Translations under genes and position numbers: made by a program
DNA from: Aradus depressus
Lineage: Eukaryota; Arthropoda; Insecta; Hemiptera; Aradidae
NCBI GenBank assembly: GCA_963662175.1
Contig: OY759221.1
Location: 24,105,027-24,169,026, forward strand
Reading direction: 5' to 3'
DNA length: 64,000 nucleotides
The notes under the pieces: model-generated
The model's input: only the letters and a program-made list of their open reading frames with translations
Told to the model about the DNA's origin: nothing
Database searches by the model: none
Part shown: one piece after another, positions 1-9,449 of the stretch
Numbering within the stretch: position 1 is the first letter of the stretch
How the letters are laid out: every line of letters starts with the position of its first letter

Positions 1-258
1 TCGAGAACTGTTGGAAAGGCTTCATGTCCGTAATTTTAAACTGCTATCTTCATGTACTCCGTCCGTTCCTCCCTGGATTGTACCCCCAATCCTCACGATC
101 CTCAAGTTAACTAATCTCCTAAAGTCTGAAACCCCTCCATATTTTTACAAGTTTGCTGCACAAGAGTTGATACAGTCTTACTCAGGACTAACAGTAATAT
201 ATACTGATGGGTCCAAAACACCCAACGGTGTGGGAGCCGCCTTCACTATTAACGATTG
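1..258 (+). pseudogene. LINE fragment, start of RNase H domain
   Basis: An open frame from position 11 ends in the residues IYTDGSKTPNGVGAAF. This is the first catalytic motif of the RNase H domain that follows the reverse transcriptase in several non-LTR retrotransposon clades; the Asp of TDGS is the first metal-binding residue. The preceding segment has the PPW..P and L.K.ETPP spacing seen just before that domain. The frame stops at 259, about 100 residues before the domain should end, and the window edge cuts the 5' side, so this is a broken piece. The clade (I, R1 or jockey-like) cannot be settled from 82 residues. Confidence 0.75.
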
Positions 259-342
259 AACATACTCTGTAACTCACGTTACATAATTTCACATAATTTC
301 AACGATTGAACATACTCTGTAACTCACGTTACATAATTTCAC
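251..342. repeat. 50-bp tandem duplication
   Basis: The block at 251-292 (starting AACGATTGAACATACTC) recurs at 301-342 with the same 42 bases. It sits at the 3' break point of the RNase H fragment and probably marks the rearrangement that ended it. Confidence 0.85.
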
Positions 343-764
343 GTGCTCTCAGTACAGTTGCCTATCAGATGAATGCAAATATAAAAAAATAATAATAATG
401 ACATATATAAAGGAACCTTTAACAAACTAAATAAATATCATAAATAAATAAAAAAAAGTATAAATAAAAATAAGTAATTACAAATTAATAATAATAATAA
501 TGTAATAAAGACAGTAAATATGGAGTGGGGATGTAGGTAGTGAATATCAATATAATATGTAAGTTGAAATACATTATTTGTTAACAATGAATGATCTAAG
601 TTTCAGAGCGCTGATCAAATAATAGAAAATGTTTGAGATATAATTCTTATTATGGGCCAGGAGTAATGTATAAAAGTTGGATCGGTCTATACTGAGACTC
701 TGAGGCAGGAAGTGGCTTCTGAAGGGTATATCGATTCTATAATGTCTTATAATACGCTATACTC
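343..764. other. AT-rich spacer, nothing recognised
   Basis: Short A-rich and (AAT)n stretches lie at 390-510. I see no open frame, RNA gene or repeat end here. Confidence 0.5.
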
Positions 765-1113
765 TTAGGACCCTCTAAGGACGAAACCTATTGATTTTCA
801 GCTAAATCGATCATAGGAAAACCGGAATCAGGGGGCTTAACACAAAAACTCAAATAACCATTGTAATAAATGTATTGACATTTTATATATAAATTAATAA
901 CCCCATAAGGGCGACACCATTTAATTTTCTGCGGAATCGACCAAAAGGGAAGGGGGATCAGAGGGGGGACTCAACTGAAATACCAAAATAACTGCCAATG
1001 TACTTAATGGAATGTATCGATACAAAATTTTATGAGGATTCAAAAACCACTATACGTAAGTGATTAATTCGTAATGGGGAAGCACATAGCCGGTGATTCA
1101 CCGACGACTTTAT
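765..1113 (+). repeat. Repeat B copy
   Basis: This copy contains two internal units of the family, each with a GGATCAGAGGGGG-like block followed by a 'TAACTGCC..TGTA..TGAATGTAT' block. It ends in the family's terminal GGTGATTCACCGACGA. The other end, with the CCCAGCTATACG motif, is missing. Confidence 0.8.
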
Positions 1114-1189
1114 TTATCATGTATATATTATATTTTATCCTGAATGATACATTCCATACTCTCTATGTTATTTGCTAAATCTTATTGTA

Positions 1190-1477
1190 CTAATGCTTGG
1201 CTTACTGAGCTCTAGGTACCGGGTTCGAAACCCGGCCGAGGTCCTTATTTTATTTTATCTGGGAGATAAAAAAAATATTTAAGCATACCGTCCTTCGGAT
1301 GTGACGTTAAGCGATACTCCCGAGCTTGTACGAAGTCAGATACTCGTTAAAGACCCCTATCCTAGGTGAATAAAAATTTAGGGTTGTCAAAATTTAGGAC
1401 TCTTACAGAAAAGTCAGGTCAGTTCACCAGAGAGACGAAAGGAACCTCTGGTAGTAGGCGAAAAGACCGATTTTATA
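1190..1477 (+). repeat. tRNA-derived SINE (SINE1), 5'-truncated
   Basis: The box-B-like GGGTTCGAAACCC is intact at about 1218-1231. The box A side is lost. The SINE body follows: a 'TTTTATCTGGGAG' block, 'CGTCCTTCGGATG', 'ACTCGTTAAAGACCCC', 'GGTGAATAAAAATTTAGGG' and a 'GTAGTAGGCGA' block. The tail is missing. Confidence 0.85.
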
Positions 1478-1559
1478 ATGAGTCATTCTCATTACCATAA
1501 GGTATGAATTCTTTAGTGTAATCAAAGTATATCAATCACTTTTAACATTTTATATTATG

Positions 1560-2330
1560 TGTGCCCCTCCCTCAAAATAATACTGTACGATACCTAGGAC
1601 AGACATTAGAACGAAGACTGACATGGAACCCTCACACACGTCTAACACGAAACACGCTGAACCGTCGACTCAAAATACTCTACGGACTTCTAAATAGACG
1701 ATCAAAATTAGACATGACACAAAAACGGAACTGTTACACTTACTTAGACCATTATGGACATACGGATCACATCAAACGAATTCAGACGTTTCAGTCAAAA
1801 ACCCTTAGACTGATAACGCTGTGCTCCCCATACATAAACAACAGAACACTTCATAAACGATGTTATGATACCCACAGTACCCGACACAATACAAACTACT
1901 TACATACGTTTTTTTAGAAAACTTTACACACATACAAACCCAGAAATACGTACTTTATCTTCACAACACTCACCACAAAACCCCCCACGAAGGTTGAAGA
2001 GAAGATGAAACCGCGACTTACTGCCACCTTAAATCCTATTTTTTCTCATTTTTTTTTTACATTATTTTCCTTTACTTTCATCATCTCTCTTACCCATCCA
2101 TCAAAATTGTCTTTCAATTCCTTTTTATTTATTTATTTTTTTTTCTTTATTTATTAATTTTTTTTTCTGATCTTGTTCAAATAATTAATATAAATTTTCG
2201 TGCCGAGGACCTACCACTGGGTGGCCTTCCTCTCATATGTCATTCACGCCAACATGTCACTACCTACCATCATAGATGCTGGTTGTTGCACCCTAGCAAC
2301 AGTTGCTTCTTTATAAATAAAAAACAAAAA
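1560..2330 (+). pseudogene. Jockey-like LINE, 3' part of RT and 3' UTR
   Basis: The translation contains VRYLGQTLERRLTWNPHTRL, then LKILYGLLNRRSKL, then QTFQSKTLRLIT and an NKTLHK-like segment. This is the C-terminal end of jockey-clade reverse transcriptase, beyond the catalytic YADD box. After a frameshift near 1917 the frame continues to PPRRLKRR.NRDL (1980-2020), the usual jockey C-terminus. The 3' UTR has a T-rich part and a conserved block (GGACCTACCACTGGGTGGC at 2210-2228, then CTAGCAACAGTTGC near 2295). The first codon of the open frame is GTG, not a real start, so the element is 5'-truncated. A second copy with the same 3' UTR lies at 26925-27470 on the minus strand. Confidence 0.85.
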
Positions 2331-2379
2331 ATATATATATATATATAATGTATATTATATCTCTGACCAAAAGTAGAGG

Positions 2380-2446
2380 CGAACTATGGCCTTTCAGACA
2401 CAGAACCCAATCGCTGTAACCACACAGCCACTAAGAGATCGAACCT
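2380..2446 (-). repeat. Possible tRNA-like SINE head
   Basis: Read on the minus strand this gives GGCTGTGTGGTTACAGCG (box-A-like) followed by GGGTTCTGTGTCTG and a weak box-B-like CATAGTTCGCC. The cloverleaf is poor and no body was recognised, so it is a decayed head at best. Confidence 0.3.
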
Positions 2447-3130
2447 CTATTACTGAGATCGTTAGGAACCTCGTTACAAGTTGAAAGACAACACTGTTCA
2501 GTACGATACAGACAAATAGACAGTTGTATTAGAAGATCTTAGCAGTCCCATTTAATTCTTTGGCACTATCAACATTTATTTCAGTTAAATGTTTTAATTA
2601 ACTCTTCGCCTGCCCCAACTACAGAGAAAAGTAATTAACATGCTAACAAGAATCTACATCATTTCATTTTATTTGTTTTGTTATATTTAACTAATGGAGT
2701 ACCCTTAGTACATTAACGTTGAACATTGTACAATGTTTGATTGTTCAGTCTAAGTAAACGACAAAACAATTTATATGCTAAGAGTAAGGACCACTGATAT
2801 CTTAGGACGAAGATCGTAACCGAAACCCTATTTATTTAAAACGATGTGCTACTCAATTTTAAGTTTAAAAAAAGTGAGCAAGTACCGAGTGTTCTGCCCA
2901 AGTTTCCAGTCTTCAGCGTATCCAATCTCTTTAAACCAAAATCCTTCATAATATAGCCAATGCTCCTAATTATGTTTCCAACAAGACATTTGAATTCTTC
3001 TAGTCACCGAAGTAGCTTAATCTAGATACAAAAAGTTTCTCAGTTCCCCCAGTAATCCTTTAGTCCGAGCCCTCCGTTCCGTCACACTTCCCCAACGACC
3101 CTTAAGTGCCGATGGCCTAGAGACCTCATT
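2447..3130. other. No recognised feature
   Basis: This stretch is AT-rich with no long frame in either direction and no match to the repeat families of the window. Confidence 0.5.
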
Positions 3131-3220
3131 CAGGGAGTGTCATCACTGGGTGATTTCTCCGCTCTTGACATTTTGACAATGTCATATTTTTTTCTTTTAG
3201 CTTTGCTTGTAGTTTGTTAT

Positions 3221-3380
3221 TGTTACTCGTGCCCGGGCTTTAACAACGATGTCATATCGCCTACTGCCAGAGCTTCTGTAAACATGAGCCCGACTCTACT
3301 ATGGGACTCAATGATTTGACCTACCCTAAATTTTTATTCACCAGTTCGGGAGTATCGCTTAACGACACATTCGATGGCTT
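3221..3380 (-). repeat. SINE1 copy, tail half
   Basis: The GTGCCCGGGCTTTAAC tail block and the GAGCCCGACTCTACT block are present. The tRNA head is missing and the middle is shortened. Confidence 0.8.
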
Positions 3381-3423
3381 ATATATATTATTTATACAAT
3401 TGTGAGTACCTATTTGTAAATTA

Positions 3424-3763
3424 GAGGGCGCCGGTAGATCAGTGGTATACGTACTTGTCTCCTGAGCTCAAGATCGTGGGTTCGAAACCCGGCCGAGGCC
3501 CTTAGTTTATTTTATCTGGGAGGTAAAATAAACTGAAGCATGCCGTCCTTCAGATGGGCCGTTAAGCGATGGTCCCGAGCTTGTACGTTGTCAGGTACTC
3601 GTTAAAGACCCCCTACCTTAGGTGAATAAAAAATTTAGGGTAGGCTAAATTTAGGACTCCCACAGTAGAGTCGGGCTCATGTCCACCAGAGTGGCGAAAG
3701 AGCGCTCTGGTAGTAGGCGATATGACACCATAGTTAAAGCCGGGGCATGAGTCATAATAACTA
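3424..3763 (+). repeat. SINE1, near full length
   Basis: This is a good reference copy of the family. It starts with GAGGGCGCCGGTAGATCAGTGG (box A region; most copies read TAGCTCAGTGG), then a tRNA-like arm and box B GGGTTCGAAACCC at about 3478-3490. A tRNA-unrelated body of about 250 bp follows, beginning with a small stem in which TTTATTTTATCTGGGAG faces GGTAAAATAAACTGA. The end is GCATGAGTCATAATAACT. Internal pol III boxes, no coding capacity and a short variable tail define it as a tRNA-derived SINE. At least 23 copies or pieces lie in the window in both orientations. Confidence 0.92.
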
Positions 3764-3970
3764 TTCCCAATACTTTGTAGGAAGTAAAGAAAGTTTCTGT
3801 TCACTCCCTTGATGGCGCATGAAAAGTTTATGAAGTAACACACAACATTAAATGTCAACCCACATATATCGCGAACTTTGAAACATTAAGTTGGAGCCAT
3901 GTTGCTGATTATGAAATTGATGCTATTAATGTTGGGTCAACTCTTGAATGACATGAAAATGCAATTATGT

Positions 3971-4148
3971 CAACTTCAACTGGAAGCTATAGTTTATTAT
4001 GGCTGGGGCAGTGGTTGTGTATGCCTGTCAACCTCTAGCAAACTGAAAACTGGAGGCCATAGTTTATTATGGCTGGGGCAGTGGTTGTGTATGCCTGTCA
4101 ACCTCTAGCAAACTGGAAACTGGAGGCTATCGTTTATTATGGCTTGGC
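3971..4148. repeat. 70-bp tandem repeat, about 2.5 units
   Basis: The block GGCTGGGGCAGTGGTTGTG recurs with a period of exactly 70 bp (unit starts at 3981, 4051 and 4121). The copies differ by a few substitutions. Confidence 0.9.
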
Positions 4149-4195
4149 CCATAAATTTAAATCGACAAATATAAATTTAAATCGATAATGAGCTC

Positions 4196-4293
4196 GAACG
4201 GTCGATTCCTTTTGGAGGGAGAGAAAAAACTAAGTTTACTAATTCGTTTTAGGGAAGTACATTGCCGGCGATTTAACGACGACTTTTTAGTCT
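4196..4293 (+). repeat. Repeat B, terminal 100 bp
   Basis: It carries the GGTCGATT..GGGAGAG..ACTAATTCGT..GGGAAGTACATTGCCGG arrangement of the family's end, with the palindrome degraded to GGCGATTTAACG. Confidence 0.75.
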
Positions 4294-4422
4294 TATAATT
4301 TATTAATTTCAAAAGGCTCGACAAGAATAGCTTAAAAATAACTATATATTTTCTTGAAAAAGCCCCATACCTTTTTCGAGAGGAGAATGCGATATTGCAG
4401 AGTGGTATTTCAAAGAAAATTG

Positions 4423-4476
4423 AAAATTCAAATCGTATACAGAAGAGGGGAATCTTCTGTATACGATTTGAATTTT
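4423..4476. repeat. Perfect 24-bp hairpin
   Basis: The arm at 4423-4446 is exactly complementary to 4453-4476, with a 6-nt loop GGGGAA. The arms contain CAAATCGTATACAGAAGA and its complement. No flanking repeat family explains it. Confidence 0.9.
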
Positions 4477-4556
4477 TTCCCGGATAAGTGAGTCTATTTA
4501 CCTAATTCGTACATGTATATAATTGAGGATTTGTTCGATTAGTTAGCTATTGATAT

Positions 4557-4760
4557 CCGACTCTACTATGGGAGTCCTAAATGTTGTTTACTTATGTTTA
4601 TTCACCTAGGGTAAGAATCTTTGTGTACCTGACATTACACAGACTCGAAACGCATCGCTTAACGTTCAAAATATTGCATGCTCAAGTTTTTTCGACCTCC
4701 CAGATCAAAAAATCGAAGGACCTCGACCGGATTTTGAACCCGATATATGCAATCTCGCTA
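4557..4760 (-). repeat. SINE1 copy, decayed
   Basis: Body blocks ACTCTACTATGGGAGTCC, TTATTCACCTAGGGTA and ACCTCCCAGAT are recognisable. Box B has decayed to CCGGATTTTGAACCC on the given strand. The tail block is absent. Confidence 0.75.
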
Positions 4761-5274
4761 TCTCTGTATATATTTTTGGTAGTGGCAACTTACCAAAGGA
4801 GAAAGTTACGTACAAATCCAGGTAACCTAGAGAAATAAATACAGAATGATAATATCTATTAGACAAAATGGTTTAACAATGGTATCCAGAAACCAAACAT
4901 ACAGTCATATTAAGTTAATATTTGACAGGGGTACAAAGACTGGATATAGACCCTGAGGCTCACAGAACAAACCTTAGCGTCCCATACATATAATTTGAGA
5001 TGGCCTGTTCCATATTGTTACGTTATTATATGCAACCCGTTATTGTCTTATACCTACCATATATTCCCTTTGTTGAAACATCATTTCAGGAATACAATAT
5101 TTATATAATATTTTAAACAAACACTCAGTAAATTATTAAGATGAGAATTCTCTTCGGAGCATTCTGAGGTTATGAATGACAACTGTTAAAAGACATTTAT
5201 TATGTGACGTCCATGTTGCCGATTGTTTACTTCCCTTAGCTAATTATAGAGGAAATGATGTTATCAGTTATTCG

Positions 5275-5353
5275 ATGTTAGTTAGTTATTATGACTCATG
5301 TTCGGGCTTTAACTACATATCGCCTACTACCAGAGCTCTCTTTCGTCACTCTA
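5275..5353 (-). repeat. SINE1 tail fragment
   Basis: Only the last 75 bp remain. The tail reads, on the given strand, TTAGTTAGTTATTATGACTC, a (CTAA)-type tail on the SINE strand. Confidence 0.8.
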
Positions 5354-5367
5354 TATATACTATATAC

Positions 5368-6333
5368 TAAGGTGGTCCAAAAATGACAATAATAAAAAAA
5401 AAATGGGCACCCATTTGGAAGAACTCGACGAAAGAATAATTTTGGCGCCAAAAAAAAAAGAAAAATATTTTAAATAACCCATGCCCCACGGCATTTGAAT
5501 TTTAAATGGAATTTAACATGGGTTTTCATTAGTATTAAAGTTGAAACAATATGGCGCTTCCACGTTTCATCAAAATGGGCTAAAATTTTTCCACTTTTTG
5601 GTTTTTGGGGTCGGGGAACACGAATTTGACGTCAAAAAGTTATTTTGACACATGACAACTGTTAAAAACTCTGTCAACAAAATGACAATAACATTTTTTC
5701 TCATTTTACAATTGGTAAATTCATTTTATTAAGTGTCTTTGAGGTCGCTGTAATTTGTAAATAAAAGATATCAAAACTGAAAATGACTGGAAGAATTTAT
5801 CTGTTCAGATTATGTATGTCCAGAAACCAAATTAAAAATGATTGAATTGTGTATTAACTCCAATTTTCCTCTCGATTACACGGATTTGTTGACAGCATTT
5901 GTGACAGATGTCAAGAGTCAAAATTATTTGTTGACATCAAATTCGTAATAAGCGACCTCCAGAACACTTAATAAAATGAATTTACCGACTGTTAAATGAG
6001 AAAAAATGTTATTGTCATTTTGTTGACGGCGTTTTTGACAGCTGTCATGTATCAAAATAACTTTTTGACGTCAAATTCGTGTTCTCCGACCCCAAAAACC
6101 ATAATGTGGAAAATGTTTAGCCCATTTTGATGAAACGTTGAAGCGCCATATTGTTTCAACTTTAATACATATGAGAACCCATGCTAAATTCCATTTAAAA
6201 TTCAAATGCCGTGGGGCACGGGTTATTTCAAATATTTTTCGTTTTTTTTGGCGCCAATATTTTTCTTTCGTGGAGTTCTTCCAAACTAGGGGGTGCAATT
6301 TTTTTTTTAAATTGTCATTTTTGGACCACCCTA
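5368..6333. mobile_element. Foldback element with hAT-like ends
   Basis: A non-autonomous DNA element made of two long inverted arms (about 5368-5751 and 5951-6333) around a 200-bp centre. The ends read TAAGGTGGTCCAAAAATGAC and, inverted, TAGGGTGGTCCAAAAATGAC. The flanking octamers CTATATAC and ATGTATAC match at 6 of 8 positions, which would suit a worn 8-bp target duplication of the hAT superfamily. The arms carry GGCGCC and TTGACGTCAAA motifs. The centre repeats part of the arm sequence in degenerate form. The short frames inside are mirror images of each other and are not genes. Confidence 0.8.
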
Positions 6334-6376
6334 ATGTATACTTACCTAATGTATACTTACCTAATGTATACTCACC
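6330..6376. repeat. 15-bp direct repeat, 3 units
   Basis: CCTAATGTATACTTA recurs three times directly after the foldback element, the last with one change. It may be target sequence amplified by slippage. Confidence 0.85.
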
Positions 6377-6377
6377 T

Positions 6378-6512
6378 AATCCCCCTTCCTTTGGCCGATT
6401 TGACTGAATATCATTAGTAATCAGGGGGTTCTGAATATACCTATAAAGTTACTTGTCAATACATTCATTCTATCGAGAATTATCGTGTTCACAGACACAC
6501 AGAATTTTTTTT
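6378..6512 (-). repeat. Repeat B fragment
   Basis: Blocks CTTTGGCCGATTTGACTGAA and CATTCATTCTATCGAGAATT, then GTTCACAGACACACAGA, are diagnostic of the family's middle. Confidence 0.8.
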
Positions 6513-6970
6513 AAATTAAAATATTATAGTAACTCCTTTTTAGGGGTTGTTATCTGTTTTCTCGTTTACTGTGAAGTGCAGTAGATATTTCTCAGAACTT
6601 CCGATATAATATGTGTTGCCAAAATTCACTTTGGGTTTTGTCTCCTGTTGAGAAAAACTCAGTGTGAGGCAGACACAGTAACAAGACAAGACACCAGGGA
6701 TCATGTTCCATTAAGAACCTCAAGATGGGTGGGTGATACGTCATTGTCCATTATTGTTTCAGTTGTGAGTTAGCCCCCTCATGGCAGAGACAGATGACGA
6801 GTTGTACCGATCTGGGCACTGAGGGATACGAGTTCTTCCGAAGGAGTGTTTGAATTGTGACGTCACACAGAGAGCTACATCAGTCCCCCTTTTAACGGCT
6901 TACAATTCCAGTTACTCAGTACTACAGTACTATTTACATCCACAGATATAGCGGAATTTATGTATTGTAT
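6513..6970. other. No recognised feature
   Basis: No open frame or known repeat. A single perfect TGACGTCA octamer (cAMP-response-element type) at 6858-6865 is noted, but one octamer in this length is not evidence of a promoter. Confidence 0.4.
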
Positions 6971-6972
6971 TA

Positions 6973-7105
6973 TGTCTTCGGATGGGAATTAAGTGATGAT
7001 CTCGAGCCTATACGATGTCAGAGGTTAAAGATTTAGGGTAGGCAAAATTTAGGACTCCCACAGTAGAGTCTGCCTCATAGTTAAAGCCCGGGCATGAGTC
7101 ATATC
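6973..7105 (+). repeat. SINE1 copy, internal deletions
   Basis: It runs from CTTCGGATGGGA to GCCCGGGCATGAGTCAT, with the head and about half of the body deleted. Confidence 0.8.
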
Positions 7106-7147
7106 AACTAACTCTAAACGAAATTGTATAAGTGTATTCATAATTCT

Positions 7148-7262
7148 ATAATAATAATATTTATTTCCGTTGAAACATTACGTAATAGCTTATAAGTTAG
7201 ATACATTAACAACTATTAACTCTAGTTTACATGTGATTAGTAACGATACTCAAAAACACCTA
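7148..7262 (-). repeat. LINE-type 3' tail shared with 52308-52455
   Basis: The segment has an (AAT)n stretch followed by TTTATTTCCGTT, then ATAGCTTATAA.TTAGAT and TGTGATTAGTA. The same order occurs at 52308-52455. Read on the minus strand it ends in a CGGAAATAAAT(ATT)n tail typical of a non-LTR 3' end. Confidence 0.5.
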
Positions 7263-7358
7263 ATCACCAATTCATGATGATTCACAGGTCACTGAGCAAG
7301 ACACATATTGGTTTTCAACAATTGGTAGATTGGTTTCTGAAGTAGAGCGGAAATAGTT

Positions 7359-7505
7359 GATTAATTTGCACTGCTGAAGTACATTGTCAGTGATTCACCG
7401 ACTTTATACATCAACGTTAGTTATCGCGTTTATTAACAATTATTTTAGCTATTATTAGCGATTAATTTGCACTGCTGAAGTACATTGTCAGTGATTCACC
7501 GACTT
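7359..7505 (+). repeat. Repeat B terminus, tandemly duplicated
   Basis: The piece TTTGCACTGCTGAAGTACAT..GTGATTCACCGACTT occurs at 7363-7404 and again 101 bp later. A third shorter piece (GCGATTCACCGACTTTATAC) lies at 7793-7812, followed by the same CATCAACGT. The family end was duplicated locally together with flanking DNA. Confidence 0.8.
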
Positions 7506-8194
7506 AATAATAATATATATGTGGTGGGCTGGTGTTTTACACCTAGGGACCTAAGCATCCAGTGCTCTTATCCCTTCCCTGAAAGCGCTGGGCTTCCCCC
7601 TTATTATATTACCTGTATGTTTATACTACTACTAAACCAAGCCCTTCATGAAGTGCTCAGTCTCCCAGTTTCTTGAATGAACCTGAGAATGCTCTCATAG
7701 TCCAATCTTCTAAAGTCCTCCTCTGCTATTACATCTCCACTAAAGATGCGGAAACTCATCCGCGCATATCCCGAGCAGATGCCCAGGAAGTGTGCGATTC
7801 ACCGACTTTATACATCAACGTCAATTTTAGCGATTTAAATATGTGAAAGGAGTAAAAAATGAGGGCGTTCTTAAGCTCGGCCACCATCATTCCAGTTAAT
7901 ACCTTTAAAAAAAAAACTTTAAAGTACAATTCTATTGAAGAGGTAAAAAAACTCTCAACTTTTCCAAACAATCGATTGGAGTATCAAACCTTAGGCAGCT
8001 TTCCCAATTAGGTTCCAAAAGAATTTTAATTTTAAAGCTAACCTGGTGGGTAGGGGAATTATAAAAACATTGTTTAAAGCGGCAAAGCTTCTTAAAAGTT
8101 TTGTTCTTCAGACATATAATAGACAAAATGTTATGTACATAATATATACTGGGTGGGAATACAAAATATATATTGGGTGGGAATACATAAAAAA
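7506..8194. other. No recognised gene
   Basis: Apart from the third repeat B terminus at 7793-7812 and a two-fold TATATTGGGTGGGAATACA repeat at 8147-8186, nothing is recognised. Small open frames here have no recognisable motifs. Confidence 0.45.
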
Positions 8195-8335
8195 TATTGT
8201 GTCGATACATTCGTTCTAACGTAAGTTCACAGGCAGAAAATTTACTTTCCCAGCTATATGAAGTATAGGGGAAGTTATGTAATCAGCCCGAAATTCTGTG
8301 TTGTTTCACCGAAATTACATATTTTCCGACCCCCT
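8195..8335 (+). repeat. Repeat B, two pieces head to head
   Basis: Positions 8195-8238 read TGTCGATACATTCGTTCTAA in one orientation. Positions 8241-8335 begin with the terminal TTTCCCAGCTATATGAAG in the other orientation and run to TTTTCCGACCCCC. The two pieces meet at an inversion joint near 8240. Confidence 0.75.
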
Positions 8336-9440
8336 TATTTGAAAAATAAAAAATTAGATTCGATAAATCTTTTTCAAGAATTCCTAAAACCCATTTTTTA
8401 GCAGTATTTTTGCTTAAACAAAAAAAACGACTGGACCGAGTTTGATAAAATTTCTTTCAGATTATATTTACGTTGATACGCTTTGATTGACACTAAAAAA
8501 ATTAAAAAGTTCAGCTCTCATATTTTACAAGCATCTATATGATAGGAAAAGATTATAATTAAAGAGATACGTGTCATTGGGGTAAAAAAAAATGAAAAAA
8601 TCACTTGCTTGTGCAATAGCAGTTTAATAATGAAAATATAATAAAATAATTTTAAAAACAATACGATGAATCGTCCGATGAGTTGGTTGGTAACTACAAC
8701 TTCGGTTCTCTTAGCAGCGATAACACATCCGTCGGAAAATATTTTCTTCTAGAACGATACTTTCACAATTCCGCACTTTTTATGAAATTATTCAATTTTC
8801 TTGGAAGAGCTTCTTCATCGATTTTGTTGGATAATCGTTTTCGAAGTACAACCGCCATTCCCCGAATCGCTATGTTTCGTGTAAGACTCTTGAATTTCAA
8901 CCATAGTGAAAACAGGTTAGGGTTCTTCACTACATTAGAACTTCCTGAAAAAGGAAAAAAAAATACTGTGGCTTATCAAGGAGAGTTAAGGTTCTGCTTC
9001 TTTTACAACAATTAGAATACTAAATTATCAAAAGAAAAATGCTAAGTAGAAGACATGCAATCGCTTGCAATTTTTTGGGCGGCTTTCAGAATGTAAAATT
9101 TCCAATAAACAACTTAATGCATTGAATTAAATTAATTTATGCACAATTTTGGCAAAATAAACAATATTGTTTATTCACTAACCTTCTCCTGAATCAGACA
9201 TATTAGCTAAGGTTTGAAAAATGAATGAACTGCACTGTACCACTGTCAGATTGTAACTGATGTAAAAAGATACTGACGTGTCGTTTACATACCGGCTTTG
9301 CTCTATTATTGTAAACAACGGAGGCCCACCTCTTGGGTTCAATGTCTACAACTAGTCTACTTCCAATACCAATTGTTTCCATCTTTCTAGTGAGAATTTC
9401 ATCATTTGAATTTTTTCATGCTAAGTTGGTGAATTGCCCC
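8336..9440. other. Unrecognised; 110-codon frame at 8683-9015 (+)
   Basis: The plus-strand frame 8683-9015 has no domain I know. On the minus strand part of the same stretch (about 8780-8960) is also open for roughly 60 codons, with a hydrophilic composition (NIAIRGMAVVLRKRLSNKI). Either may be a worn transposon piece. No splice sites or poly(A) signal tie them to a gene. Confidence 0.35.
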
Positions 9441-9449
9441 GCTGTGTGC

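Noticed and set aside
5371..6417. Frames at 6071-6298 (-), 6138-6407 (+) and 6211-6417 (+)
   Set aside because: They lie in the inverted arms of the foldback element, mirror each other and have no motifs.
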